Positions 45,600 to 54,722 of a stretch of DNA of 64,000 nucleotides are shown here, in pieces. Made by a program: the position numbers and the translations under genes. The stretch is from Alistipes ihumii AP11 (lineage in GTDB: Bacteria > Bacteroidota > Bacteroidia > Bacteroidales > Rikenellaceae): assembly GCF_025144665.1 (NCBI RefSeq), contig NZ_CP102294.1:2294001-2358000 (forward strand), read 5' to 3'. Below the pieces are notes generated by a model. It made no database searches. It had not been told where the DNA came from and worked only from the letters and a program-made list of their open reading frames with translations. The first letter of the stretch is position 1; each line of letters begins with the position of its first letter.

Positions 45600-47804
45600 A
45601 TGAGCGAGGGCAGAACGGATATAAAGAAAGGCATATTCCGGCGTGTCCGGGTATTGTACGCGCTTTTCTTTTTCGTCGGAATGCTCATTGCGGGCAAGAT
45701 TCTCTACTTGCAATACGGCCCCAAGGGACCCGCCTTACGTAACAAGGGGACGACGATCACTTACGAGCGCGTCAAGCTGGAGGCCGACCGGGGCGACGTG
45801 CTGGCTTGCGACGGACGCATTCTGGCTACGTCCGTTCCGATGTACGAAGTGCGCATGGACTTCGCGGCGAACGGTCTGATCGACTCGGTCTTTCTGCGCG
45901 ACGTCGATTCGCTGGCGGGTAGTCTCTCTTCCTTTTTCGGCGACAAGAGCAAAGGCGCATACAAGCTGATGCTGGTCAATGCGTTCCGCAACAGGAAAAA
46001 GAACCGGTATACGCTGATTTCCCCCCGAAGGGTCAATCATTTGGAAATAAAACAGATCGCGAAATTCCCGCTGTTTCGTCTGGGACAGAACAGCAGCGGT
46101 TTCATCGCCCGGCAGATCAATAAGCGGATGCTGCCTCACGGGCGGATGGCCGCCCGTACGATCGGGATGGTCAACGAGGCGGGAACGCGGCTCGGGATCG
46201 AAGGGGCGTTCGACAGCGTGCTGAGGGGTATCGACGGCAGCGTGATGATGCAGCGCGTTTCGGGCAGTTTCCGCGTACCCGTGCCCGACGAGATGAACGT
46301 CGATCCCGTGGACGGAATCGACGTGGTGACGACGCTCGACGTCGATATTCAGGACGTGGCCGAGAAAGCGCTGCGCGACCAGTTGATCGCCATGCAGGCC
46401 GATTGGGGCACGGCGATCCTGATGGAGGTCGCTACGGGCGAGATCCGTGCGATGGCGAACCTGACGCGGTACAGCGACGAGCGGGTCGTCGAGGATTTCA
46501 ACTACGCGATCGGGATGAATCTGGAGCCCGGCTCGACCGAGAAGCTGGCTTCGCTCATTACGCTGCTCGACGATGCCGGGGCCAGTCTCGACGAGACGTA
46601 CGATACCGGCGACGGACGGATCGTGATCGGCCGGGCCAAAGTGGTCGATTCGCATGCGTGCGGATTACTGACGCTCAAGGGCGTTTTCGAGAAGTCGTCG
46701 AACGTCGGGTTCGCAATGGCCGTCAACAAGTATTACCGGGACGATCCGAAACGCTTCGTCGATCATCTTTGCAAGATGGGACTCGATCAGCCGCTCGGAC
46801 TTCAGATCGCCGGGGAGCAGAAGCCCGTTATCCGGAAGCCCGGTGACAAGTGGTGGGACGGCACTACGCTGACGATGATGTCGTACGGTTATGCGCTGCG
46901 CCTCACTCCGCTCAAAACGCTGACTTTCTACAACGCCGTAGCCAATGGCGGAAAAATGGTCAGCCCGCTGCTCGTCAAGGAGCTGCGGCAGTACGGACAG
47001 ACGCTGCGGACGTTCGGTGCGCGGACGATGGTTTCGTCGATCGCCTCGCGCGAGACGCTCGAGGAGGTGCGCGAGGCGATGCGGGGAGTCGTCGAGGAAG
47101 GAACGGCGCGCCGGATGCGGAGCCGGTATTATTCGGTCGGGGGAAAGACCGGCACGGCCCAGATCGCCATGGGACGCAGCGGTTACACCGACCGCAACGG
47201 CGGCCGCCATTATCTGGGCACTTTCGTGGGCTATTTCCCGGAAGACGATCCCAAGTACAGTTGCTTGGTCGCCGTAAAGACGTACAATGCGCCGGGGCAT
47301 CGCCGCTATTATTACGGGGGTACGGTGGCAGGGCCGGTGTTCAAGGCGATCGCCGACCGGGTGTATGCGAAGAATACGGCTTGGCAGAAACCCGTTTCGG
47401 AAACGGGCGACAAGTCCGCGAAGAAGCCTTTCGTCAAGGCCGGCCGCGTCGAGCAGATGCGCGAAGTCGGTTACCGTTTCGATATTCCTTACGAGGGCCG
47501 TCGCCGCGAAAAGCCGTGGAAGGAGTTGGCCTCGATCGATTCGGCCGGAGCGGTCTATACGGAGTACGACGAGCGCGGCGGAACGGTGCCCTGCGTCGTC
47601 GGCATGGGGCTCAAGGATGCGATCTACCTGCTCGAGCGACAGGGAATGATCGTCTCGTTTTCCGGGGCGGGGACGGTTTTGAGCCAGTCCGTGCCTGCCG
47701 GCTCGAAGGCCCGGCGAGGACAGACGGTCTCGCTGATTCTCGGCGTGGAGCCGCTGCCCGAGGGGGAGACGGTCCGGCACGAGAAGACCCGCCGGACGGA
47801 ATAG
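45600..47804 (+). CDS. ftsI: Penicillin-binding protein, FtsI type with C-terminal PASTA
   Basis: 734 residues. One membrane helix (about 14-35), a dimerisation domain, and a transpeptidase domain with all three motifs: Ser312-Thr-Glu-Lys315, Ser366-Ser-Asn368 and Lys516-Thr-Gly518. A PASTA domain (about 660-715) follows, which is usual in this phylum. It crosslinks septal peptidoglycan. In the common dcw order murE would come next; here 5.4 kb of other genes intervene. Confidence 0.95.
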   Translation: MSEGRTDIKKGIFRRVRVLYALFFFVGMLIAGKILYLQYGPKGPALRNKGTTITYERVKLEADRGDVLACDGRILATSVPMYEVRMDFAANGLIDSVFLRDVDSLAGSLSSFFGDKSKGAYKLMLVNAFRNRKKNRYTLISPRRVNHLEIKQIAKFPLFRLGQNSSGFIARQINKRMLPHGRMAARTIGMVNEAGTRLGIEGAFDSVLRGIDGSVMMQRVSGSFRVPVPDEMNVDPVDGIDVVTTLDVDIQDVAEKALRDQLIAMQADWGTAILMEVATGEIRAMANLTRYSDERVVEDFNYAIGMNLEPGSTEKLASLITLLDDAGASLDETYDTGDGRIVIGRAKVVDSHACGLLTLKGVFEKSSNVGFAMAVNKYYRDDPKRFVDHLCKMGLDQPLGLQIAGEQKPVIRKPGDKWWDGTTLTMMSYGYALRLTPLKTLTFYNAVANGGKMVSPLLVKELRQYGQTLRTFGARTMVSSIASRETLEEVREAMRGVVEEGTARRMRSRYYSVGGKTGTAQIAMGRSGYTDRNGGRHYLGTFVGYFPEDDPKYSCLVAVKTYNAPGHRRYYYGGTVAGPVFKAIADRVYAKNTAWQKPVSETGDKSAKKPFVKAGRVEQMREVGYRFDIPYEGRRREKPWKELASIDSAGAVYTEYDERGGTVPCVVGMGLKDAIYLLERQGMIVSFSGAGTVLSQSVPAGSKARRGQTVSLILGVEPLPEGETVRHEKTRRTE

Positions 47805-48078
47805 AAATTTTTGAGGGCCGATGCGCATCCGGGGGCAATCGGTCTGAGGCGCTCTTTCGGGCGCGGGCGCGTCCGTCGAGGAACCTTTCGGCGACGGAGG
47901 ACTGCCGTGCGGGGCGATTTTACGAACGGCGGGAAGCCGAAAGCGCGGGTGGCTTGTTCGAAGGTTCGGCGGAAAGCGGTCCTTGGCATATTAGGGAACT
48001 TTCCGAGCCGCATTGCCAAGGTAACGCTGAAAATATCCCCAATATTCCAAAGGTCAACCTTTAGAATCCATAGTGCAA

Positions 48079-48585
48079 TCACATTAATTCATTATATGCG
48101 TCTATTATGATTTTCAGCTTTTTCATAGATCTGTCCAAGATGTCATATGCTTCATTGACTACATTGTAACTTGCCATTAATGTATTTAGCTCACTTTCTG
48201 AATAAGGATATGTCATGACTTTAAGAGCGAAAAATTTTTTCCTTGCTTCAATCAGTCTAAAAATGGACTGTTGGTGATGTTGGCATGATTCATAATATTG
48301 TTTATATGAATCACCTAATTTGTAATTAAAATTCCGATTATAGAGGTCTAACCGAATTTCAATAGATTTAGTGTCCACTTCGTTTGCAAACATTTTTATG
48401 TCTGAATTAAGTGTATAAAGTTCGTATGTCAATTTTAGATATGATAATTCATGTTCAAGAGAATCAACTCTCTGAACAAGTGTTTGTTTTTCTACTTGTG
48501 GATTTTGGGGCAGTGAATCTTGAGATCGCGCCTGAATTGAAATAAAAGGAAACACAAACACAAGAAAGGATAGAATTTTTTTCAT
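48079..48585 (-). CDS. AT-rich hypothetical secreted coiled-coil protein
   Basis: 168 residues from the ATG at 48585. A signal peptide (Lys-Lys-Ile-Leu-Ser-Phe-Leu, ending Ala-Arg-Ser-Gln) is followed by a helical, coiled-coil-like part with regular Leu spacing around residues 38-60 and Lys/Glu-rich helices to the end. The base composition is much lower in GC than all neighbours, and it is the only minus-strand gene inside the division cluster. It looks acquired. Family not recognised. Confidence 0.7.
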   Translation of the reverse strand: MKKILSFLVFVFPFISIQARSQDSLPQNPQVEKQTLVQRVDSLEHELSYLKLTYELYTLNSDIKMFANEVDTKSIEIRLDLYNRNFNYKLGDSYKQYYESCQHHQQSIFRLIEARKKFFALKVMTYPYSESELNTLMASYNVVNEAYDILDRSMKKLKIIIDAYNELM

Positions 48586-48843
48586 ACAAAACCTTATTTT
48601 GAAAACTTCATGACGCACCTCAGTTACCATAAGTGCAATTATAGATCACGAAGTGTGGGACTGCAATGCCACGCCATAGCGTGAGAACCACTATGCTACT
48701 CTTGTCTGTCGAAGTTACCAGGTTTCCACTCTCAAGAGATAAGCATAACGCTTCTTATTTTTCAAAATGTCGTGATGGAACTTCACTCGATCAACTGTAA
48801 AGTTACAACATTTTAAGGCTCATGTCAATAGCTTGTGCAAAAA

Positions 48844-48894
48844 AATAAGTTTGGTTGGGAATTAGATATATACACCTATACTGAACCAAACTTA
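48844..48894. repeat. 12-bp inverted repeat with 27-base loop
   Basis: ATAAGTTTGGTT (48844-48855) and AACCAAACTTAT (48883-48894) are exact reverse complements. It may be an RNA hairpin or a pair of protein-binding half sites. Confidence 0.6.
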
Positions 48895-49341
48895 TAAATA
48901 TATACGGGGGAAAAGAGAAATGCCCCTATCCGTTTTTCTTTTCACCAGCCTTACTTTCCCACAGAACAGCATCACCAAAAGAATGAAATCAAGGCTAATA
49001 AATAAAGTTAACGACCGTAAATTATCTATAAATCGTTTCTAACCGTTTTCCTGTATAGTACTAATTTAGTATAATTATATATGGGTATATTGCTGATAGT
49101 CAGCGTAAGTATGGCCTAGGTTAAAATTGAGGTTACGTTAACGTTCCGCCGATTCTCTGCGCGGTGCCGCTCTTGTCGGAGAAGCGGTCGGGACGGAAAA
49201 ACGTTTTGCCGGTTCGGTCGGCGTTGCGGAATTTGTCGGCGGCGATGATTGGACGATAGATCTACACGGCGTTTTGCCTGTGCGCTTTCTGTTCGTTGTT
49301 GTCGCGTCGGATCGGGAGAGACCGTTTGTGCGCCGAACTTT

Positions 49342-49373
49342 TTTGTAAAAGGCCGGCGATAGCGTTATATTTG
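49342..49373 (+). promoter_or_regulatory. Promoter of the small secreted protein gene
   Basis: TTTG (49342-49345), 20 bases, TATATTTG (49366-49373), a full match to the Bacteroidetes consensus, with a leader of about 18 bases. This supports the gene and the ATG at 49398. Confidence 0.85.
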
Positions 49374-49397
49374 TGCGGTAATTGTTTTCGGGACCTT

Positions 49398-49808
49398 ATG
49401 GGGAAACGGATGAAATATGCGGTATGGGCGGCGGTCGCGATGATTTTCGCGTTGCATGCGGCTTGTTTGCAGCCGTCGCGCTCCCGGCTTCTCCCTTGCG
49501 CCGGTCCTGTCGAGACGATTGCTGCGGCAGGGACGCTCGATGAATTGCACGAGCTGATCGTTTCCGCATGGGCGTGCGATTTGGTTCCGGCCGTTTGCGG
49601 ATCGAACTCCGTTCAGGTCCATATTCCCGTTCTGAGGCTGCCGTCGCATGGGCGGGACGGCTGGCAGTGTCCGGTCCCGGAGCGTCCGGCGGAAGAGGGG
49701 CGCTCCGAAATTCTTTTCGCCGTTCAGCGTGTCTGTTGCGAGCGCTTCTGCGCCTCGCTCGCGCAAGCGGGATATTATGTCCTGGCCTTGCGGAAAATCA
49801 TTATTTAG
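49398..49808 (+). CDS. Small secreted hypothetical protein
   Basis: 136 residues from the ATG at 49398 (a second ATG at 49410 is possible). It has a signal-peptide-like start (basic residues, Val-Trp-Ala-Ala-Val-Ala-Met-Ile-Phe-Ala-Leu, then Ala-Ala-Cys, which could be a lipobox) and a mature part with several Cys, ending in Ser-Leu-Ala-Gln-Ala-Gly-Tyr-Tyr-Val-Leu-Ala-Leu-Arg-Lys. The well-placed promoter is the best support. Family not recognised. Confidence 0.5.
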   Translation: MGKRMKYAVWAAVAMIFALHAACLQPSRSRLLPCAGPVETIAAAGTLDELHELIVSAWACDLVPAVCGSNSVQVHIPVLRLPSHGRDGWQCPVPERPAEEGRSEILFAVQRVCCERFCASLAQAGYYVLALRKIII

Positions 49809-49985
49809 CCGGTTCGAGTTTCAGGCGAGCGGGACGCGTCTCCGATGCGGTTCCCTGCCGCAGGCATGGGCGGACTTTCCCGGGGAGTCCGTGCCGAAAT
49901 GTCGTTTGGGTACGGTCGCGAATCGCAAGGGTATGCGGCCGGGCCTCCCGGGAATGTATTTATGAACCGACTGAATTTTGAAAAA

Positions 49986-50525
49986 ATGGACAAGAAAAAA
50001 TCGGAATCGATAGACGACGTGTTGTATGCCGTAACGGAGGGGCGGATCGTCCGCCGCAGGAAAAATCCGCTTCCGGCCTTGCTGATCGGCGTAGCCGGTG
50101 CCGGACTGGCGATCTGGAGCCTGACGGCTTCCTCTATGTCCGAGCATGAAAATCTGGCTTCCATACTGATGCTGCTCGGAGGGGGCGTCGCGCTGGTCGG
50201 ACTGATCATGGCAGGCATCGCGCTCGCTTCCGGCTCGCCGGTCTACGAACCGACCGGCGAAAGGATCCGGCGCGGCAGCATCTATTACGACACGGCCCGG
50301 AAGCAGGAGCTGTGCGCCGCCCTCGAGGCGGGGGATGCGGATCGTCTCTCCCGGATTCCGCGCGGCGGATCCACGAGCGGAGTGCTGCTGACCCTGTATG
50401 CGACCGGTAGCGGCTCTTTCGCAATGGCTCAGGTACTGGAATATGTGCCGCACGCTTTCGAGCCTGTGACCGAGGTGGTCCTTTTCTCTGCCGAGCAAGG
50501 GCGTGCTGTGGCCGCTATGCTCTGA
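49986..50525 (+). CDS. Two-helix membrane protein, hypothetical
   Basis: 179 residues from the ATG at 49986 (an in-frame ATG at 49962 is an alternative). A charged N-terminus is followed by two membrane helices (about 28-45 and 55-78) and a soluble C-terminal domain of about 95 residues. It is followed by a 20-bp hairpin. No family is recognised. Codon use is like that of the genome, so it does not belong to the AT-rich island. Confidence 0.65.
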   Translation: MDKKKSESIDDVLYAVTEGRIVRRRKNPLPALLIGVAGAGLAIWSLTASSMSEHENLASILMLLGGGVALVGLIMAGIALASGSPVYEPTGERIRRGSIYYDTARKQELCAALEAGDADRLSRIPRGGSTSGVLLTLYATGSGSFAMAQVLEYVPHAFEPVTEVVLFSAEQGRAVAAML

Positions 50526-50592
50526 GGGTAGGGGCGGGACCTCGTCTTTTGATCCGGAGAAGAGGCGGATTCTCCGTTTGCTTTTCCTTAAA

Positions 50593-50638
50593 CTACGGCG
50601 GCTGCGGCAGGAATTTTCTCCTGCCGCAGCCGCCGTAG
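50593..50638. terminator. 20-bp perfect hairpin
   Basis: Bases 50593-50612 pair with 50619-50638 without mismatch; the loop is 6 bases. No clear T-run follows on the plus strand. It stands between two same-strand genes and probably ends the upstream transcript. Confidence 0.65.
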
Positions 50639-50683
50639 CATGAGAAAATTGCCATGATCCGCGTTTTTGGGTTGAAAAAGCAT

Positions 50684-50691
50684 TACTTTTG
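50684..50691 (+). promoter_or_regulatory. -7 box, probably of the antiporter gene
   Basis: TACTTTTG fits TAnnTTTG. TTTG at 50666-50669 is too close (14 bases), so the -33 part is uncertain. Confidence 0.5.
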
Positions 50692-50868
50692 TACCTGTTC
50701 GGGGCGGTCCTAAGGGCGGAGAACAGGACGTACGGCGGCTTTCCCGTCGTTTCGTGTCTTGACCGGGTCCGCGTGCCAGCTTCGTCGCGAGCCCGGCGTT
50801 TCACGCCGGAAAATTCTTGTACGCCGCGCTTCGGTCGGCCGTGACGGAAGCGGGTATATTTTCAGGCT

Positions 50869-53145
50869 ATGTCGCATCTCGATCCGCTGATATCCGATCT
50901 GGCGCTGATCCTCGCCGTGGCGGGAATCACGACGCTCCTTTTCAAAAGACTCAAGCAGCCCGTCGTGCTGGGCTATGTCGTAGCCGGCTTTCTGTGCAGC
51001 GGCAATTTCCTGCTCAAGGGAGTTTCCGATATGGCGAACGTCGACCTGTGGGCTCAGATCGGCATCATCTTCCTGCTTTTCTCGCTGGGACTGGAGTTCA
51101 GCTTCAAGAAGCTTGTCAACGTGGGCGGCCCGGCGTTGCTGACCGCGCTGGTCATCATCACGGGGATGATGTGCACCGGGTTCATGGCCGGCAAGCTGCT
51201 CGGCTGGACGTCGACCGACAGCGTTTTTCTGGGCGGCATGCTGTCGATGTCGTCGACGACGATCATCATCAAGGCGTTCGACGATTTGGGGCTGCGCAAT
51301 CAGCGGTTTACGTCGCTCGTGTTCGGTGTGCTGGTGGTCGAAGACCTGTTCGCGGTCGTGCTGATGGTGCTCTTCTCGACGCTTTTCGCCCAAAGGGCGG
51401 TGGCCGATCTGTCCGTGTCGTGGCAGCTTTTCCGTTTCGTTTTCTTTCTGGTGCTGTGGTTCGTCGTGGGCATCTATCTGATTCCGACTTTCCTCAAGCG
51501 TATCCGGCGCTTCCTTAATGCCGAGACGTTGCTCGTCGTGTCGCTGGCTCTCTGTCTGGGCATGGTTGTCGTGGCGACCTACGCGGGGTTCTCGCCCGCC
51601 TTGGGCGCTTTCATCATGGGGTCCATTCTGGCCGGTACGACCGAGGCCGAGAGCATCGAGAAGATCACCGCTCCGGTCAAGGACCTGTTCGGAGCGATCT
51701 TCTTCGTATCGGTCGGCATGCTCGTCGAGCCTGCCGTGCTCGTGCAATACCTCGGTCCTATTCTGTTCCTGACGTTCGTAGTGGTGGTCGGGCAGATTTT
51801 CTATGCGACGCTCGGCTTTCTGGCTGCCGGGCAAAATCTGAAGGTTGCGATCCAGTCGTCGTTCTCGCTCGCGCAGATCGGCGAGTTTGCCTTCATCATC
51901 GCCTCGCTCGGACTGACGATGGGTGTCACCAGTTCGTTCCTTTATCCGGTGGCCGTGGCCGTCTCGGTCGTCACGACCTTCACCACTCCGTTCATCATCC
52001 GGCTCAGCGAGCCGGCTTACCGCTGGCTCGACCGGATCATGCCCGCGCATGTGAAGAGCCTGCTCAAGCGTTACGACGCCGGTACTCAGACCGTCAACAC
52101 CGAGCGCGAGTGGATGAGGTTCTTGAAGAGGTCGCTGCTCAATATCGCGCTCTACTCGATTCTGCTGGGGGGCGTCGTCTGGATCTCTTCGAGCTACTAC
52201 GCTCCTTGGATCGAGAGCAAGTTCGAGGGTTTCTGGGGCAAACTGATCGCGACGACGACGACCGTCCTCGTCATGGCTCCGCTGCTGTGGGCGCTCGCGC
52301 TGAGGCACCTCAGCAAACGGCTTTTCGTGCCGTTGTGGAACGATCCGCGATTCAATCACGGGCTGATCGTGACGCTCGTCGTGCTGCGAATTCTCGTCGC
52401 GCTGATGTTTCTGATGACGGTCGTGGCCCATTTGAGCACTTCCCGGTTCGGCTCGCTGATTACGTTCGCTCTGGTGCTGCTGTCGCTGATTCTGTTCTGG
52501 AAGCGGATCAAACGGCAGTTCCTGCGTTTCGAGAAGCGGTTCTTCGCCAATCTGAACGAGAAGGAACTCAGCACGGTCGTCCGTACGGCCGATTCGCAGG
52601 CGAAGCATCTGCATCTGGCCCGGCTGACCGTGTCGGGCGACAGTCCGCTGGTAGGCCGCAGCTTCGGACAGCTGAACCTGCGTTTGCGCTACGGCGTGAC
52701 GGTCGTTTCGGTCCTGCGGGGCAGTCACCGTGTCAATGCTCCGCATGCCGAGACCGTTTTCATGCCGGCCGACCGGATTTCCGTCGTCGGTACGGACGAG
52801 CAGTTGCAGCAGTTCGCCCGTGCGGTCGAGGTGCCTCTGTCGCCGGTCGACCGCGAAGATGTGACAATGTACCAGTTTTCGGTAGGCGAGCGCTCGGTGC
52901 TGATCGGCATGACCGTCGCCCAGTTCGGCATGATGACGCGCGGAAGCTGTCTGATCATCGGTATCGACCGCAGCGACGGAACTTACGTCCGACCGCTCAG
53001 TCTGGTCCGTTTCCGCCCTTACGACATGGTATGGGTGGCCGGCGACAAGGAGTCGATCGACCGGGTGATCGCCGGAGCCGGGGAGCATGGGCCCAAGACG
53101 GTGCGCAAGGAAGCTCCGGAACACTCTCCGCGGGAGCGGTCGTAG
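50869..53145 (+). CDS. Cation:proton antiporter (CPA2, KefB-like) with two TrkA-C domains
   Basis: 758 residues. The N-terminal half (about 8-390) is a Na+/H+ exchanger domain with about 12 helices, including Leu-Phe-Ser-Leu-Gly-Leu-Glu-Phe and Ser-Ser-Thr-Thr-Ile-Ile-Ile-Lys. A linker with four more helices (about 420-550) follows. Two TrkA-C regulatory domains are at the end (about 580-650 and 665-735), without an NAD-binding RCK_N domain between them. It should exchange K+ or Na+ for protons at the inner membrane. It lies inside the division cluster without an obvious link to it. Confidence 0.88.
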   Translation: MSHLDPLISDLALILAVAGITTLLFKRLKQPVVLGYVVAGFLCSGNFLLKGVSDMANVDLWAQIGIIFLLFSLGLEFSFKKLVNVGGPALLTALVIITGMMCTGFMAGKLLGWTSTDSVFLGGMLSMSSTTIIIKAFDDLGLRNQRFTSLVFGVLVVEDLFAVVLMVLFSTLFAQRAVADLSVSWQLFRFVFFLVLWFVVGIYLIPTFLKRIRRFLNAETLLVVSLALCLGMVVVATYAGFSPALGAFIMGSILAGTTEAESIEKITAPVKDLFGAIFFVSVGMLVEPAVLVQYLGPILFLTFVVVVGQIFYATLGFLAAGQNLKVAIQSSFSLAQIGEFAFIIASLGLTMGVTSSFLYPVAVAVSVVTTFTTPFIIRLSEPAYRWLDRIMPAHVKSLLKRYDAGTQTVNTEREWMRFLKRSLLNIALYSILLGGVVWISSSYYAPWIESKFEGFWGKLIATTTTVLVMAPLLWALALRHLSKRLFVPLWNDPRFNHGLIVTLVVLRILVALMFLMTVVAHLSTSRFGSLITFALVLLSLILFWKRIKRQFLRFEKRFFANLNEKELSTVVRTADSQAKHLHLARLTVSGDSPLVGRSFGQLNLRLRYGVTVVSVLRGSHRVNAPHAETVFMPADRISVVGTDEQLQQFARAVEVPLSPVDREDVTMYQFSVGERSVLIGMTVAQFGMMTRGSCLIIGIDRSDGTYVRPLSLVRFRPYDMVWVAGDKESIDRVIAGAGEHGPKTVRKEAPEHSPRERS

Positions 53146-53199
53146 GTCGGCCGTGCCGGGTCGCATTGTCGATAAGTTGTCGATTAAAAGGCGTCTCGT

Positions 53200-53232
53200 T
53201 TTGTATTTCTGCGTATGAAAACCCTACTTTTG
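53200..53232 (+). promoter_or_regulatory. Promoter of murE
   Basis: TTTG (53200-53203), 21 bases, TACTTTTG (53225-53232), followed by the murE ATG at 53257. The second half of the divided dcw cluster thus appears to have its own promoter. Confidence 0.8.
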
Positions 53233-53256
53233 TACATTGGATAAAAAGTGCAAGGC

Positions 53257-54705
53257 ATGTTATTGAACGATCTTTTGAAAGCGGCGGACGTACTGGAGTC
53301 TGCGGGCGATTGTTCGGCGAACGTCTCGTCGCTCGAGTTCGACTCGAGGCGGGTGACTCCCGGCGCGCTGTTTTTCGCTACGCGAGGCACGCAGGCGGAC
53401 GGGCATGCTTTCATCGAGGCGGCGGTCGGGGCGGGGGCCGTTGCGGTCGTCTGCGAGACGATACCCGCGCGGTTGGCCGAGGGAGTAGCCTATCTGCGCG
53501 TCGCCGACTCGTCGGTCGCGCTGGGACGCATGGCGTCCGCTTTCTATGGCGACCCGAGCCGGTCGCTCAGGCTGGTCGGCGTGACGGGGACCAACGGCAA
53601 GACGACGACCGCGACGCTGCTGTACCGCCTGTTCCGGAGCCTCGGCTATAAGGTCGGCCTGATCTCGACGGTGACGTACTGCATCGACTCCGATCGGCGC
53701 GAGTCGACGCACACGACTCCCGACAGCGTCCGGCTCAACCGGATGATGGCCGAGATGGTCGATCGGGGGTGCGAGTACTGCTTTATGGAGGTCAGCTCGC
53801 ACAGCCTCGTGCAGCACCGCACCGAAGGGTTGCATTTCGCCGGGGCCGTGTTCACGAATATCACGCACGACCATCTGGACTATCACCATACGTTCGCCGA
53901 GTATATCCGCGCGAAAAAAATGCTGTTCGACGCGCTGGGAAAAGAGGCGTTCGCGCTGACGAACGCCGACGACCGCAACGGCGCGGTCATGGTGCAGAAC
54001 ACGAAGGCTTCCGTCAGAACCTACGGGTTGCGCACGATGGCCGATTTCCGCTGCCGCGTCGTCGAGATGCTGCTGGACGGCATGCAGCTCGATCTGGACG
54101 GCCGCGAGGTCTGGGTGAAGTTTCTGGGGCGTTTCAATGCCTACAACCTGACGGCCGTCTATGCGACCGCCTTGCTGCTCGGCGCCGACCGCGACGAGGT
54201 GCTGCGCACGCTGAGTGGCCTGGGTCCGGTGGACGGCCGTTTCGAATCGATCCGCTCGCACGACGGCGTGACGGCGATCGTCGATTATGCGCATACGCCC
54301 GACGCGTTGCAGAACGTCATCGATACGATCGACGAAATCAGGGGCAAGGACCGGAAGCTGTATGTGGTAGTAGGCTGCGGAGGCAACCGCGACCGGACGA
54401 AGCGTCCCGAAATGGCTCGCATCGCGGCCGACGGGGCCGATCTGGCCGTGCTCACCTCGGACAATCCCCGGAAGGAGGATCCCGAGGCGATTCTTGCGGA
54501 AATGAAGGCCGGGCTCGACGCTTCCTCGCGTTACCTCTGCATTGCCGACCGGCGCGAGGCGATCAAGGCGGCCGTCGCGCTGGCGCGGCCGGGCGACATC
54601 GTACTGGTGGCCGGCAAAGGACACGAGACCTATCAGGACGTCGGCGGCGTCAAGCATCATTTCGACGACCGCGAGGAGGTTCGCCGGGCGATGGGACTGG
54701 AATAG
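53257..54705 (+). CDS. murE: UDP-MurNAc-L-Ala-D-Glu:meso-diaminopimelate ligase
   Basis: 482 residues from the ATG at 53257; the GTG at 53248 is less likely. ATP site Gly-Thr-Asn-Gly-Lys-Thr at 111-116. The substrate motif is Asp402-Asn-Pro-Arg405, which in this family indicates meso-diaminopimelate, not lysine, as the third amino acid. The middle and C-terminal Mur ligase domains are complete. It is the first gene after the interruption of the cluster and has its own promoter. Confidence 0.96.
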   Translation: MLLNDLLKAADVLESAGDCSANVSSLEFDSRRVTPGALFFATRGTQADGHAFIEAAVGAGAVAVVCETIPARLAEGVAYLRVADSSVALGRMASAFYGDPSRSLRLVGVTGTNGKTTTATLLYRLFRSLGYKVGLISTVTYCIDSDRRESTHTTPDSVRLNRMMAEMVDRGCEYCFMEVSSHSLVQHRTEGLHFAGAVFTNITHDHLDYHHTFAEYIRAKKMLFDALGKEAFALTNADDRNGAVMVQNTKASVRTYGLRTMADFRCRVVEMLLDGMQLDLDGREVWVKFLGRFNAYNLTAVYATALLLGADRDEVLRTLSGLGPVDGRFESIRSHDGVTAIVDYAHTPDALQNVIDTIDEIRGKDRKLYVVVGCGGNRDRTKRPEMARIAADGADLAVLTSDNPRKEDPEAILAEMKAGLDASSRYLCIADRREAIKAAVALARPGDIVLVAGKGHETYQDVGGVKHHFDDREEVRRAMGLE

Positions 54706-54722
54706 AAGAAACGGACTGCGAC

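Larger units (their letters stand above)
48586..49397. other. AT-rich spacer with a long inverted repeat
   Basis: 812 bases without a convincing gene. The first 550 bases are AT-rich, like the neighbouring minus-strand gene; composition switches back near 49140. A perfect 12-bp inverted repeat is at 48844-48894. No tRNA or transposase relic is visible. Confidence 0.6.
50526..50868. other. Spacer before the antiporter gene
   Basis: 343 bases with a 20-bp hairpin and a TACTTTTG box at 50684-50691, and otherwise nothing I can support. The leader of the antiporter mRNA would be about 170 bases. Confidence 0.5.

Noticed and set aside
44438-49400. Search for a transposase or integrase beside the AT-rich island and the sus-like operon
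   Set aside because: No frame with recombinase-like residues and no terminal repeats with target duplications were found by eye.
50710-53166. 818-codon minus-strand frame
   Set aside because: Antisense to the antiporter; the product is full of Arg, Gln, Asp and His and lacks any fold signal.
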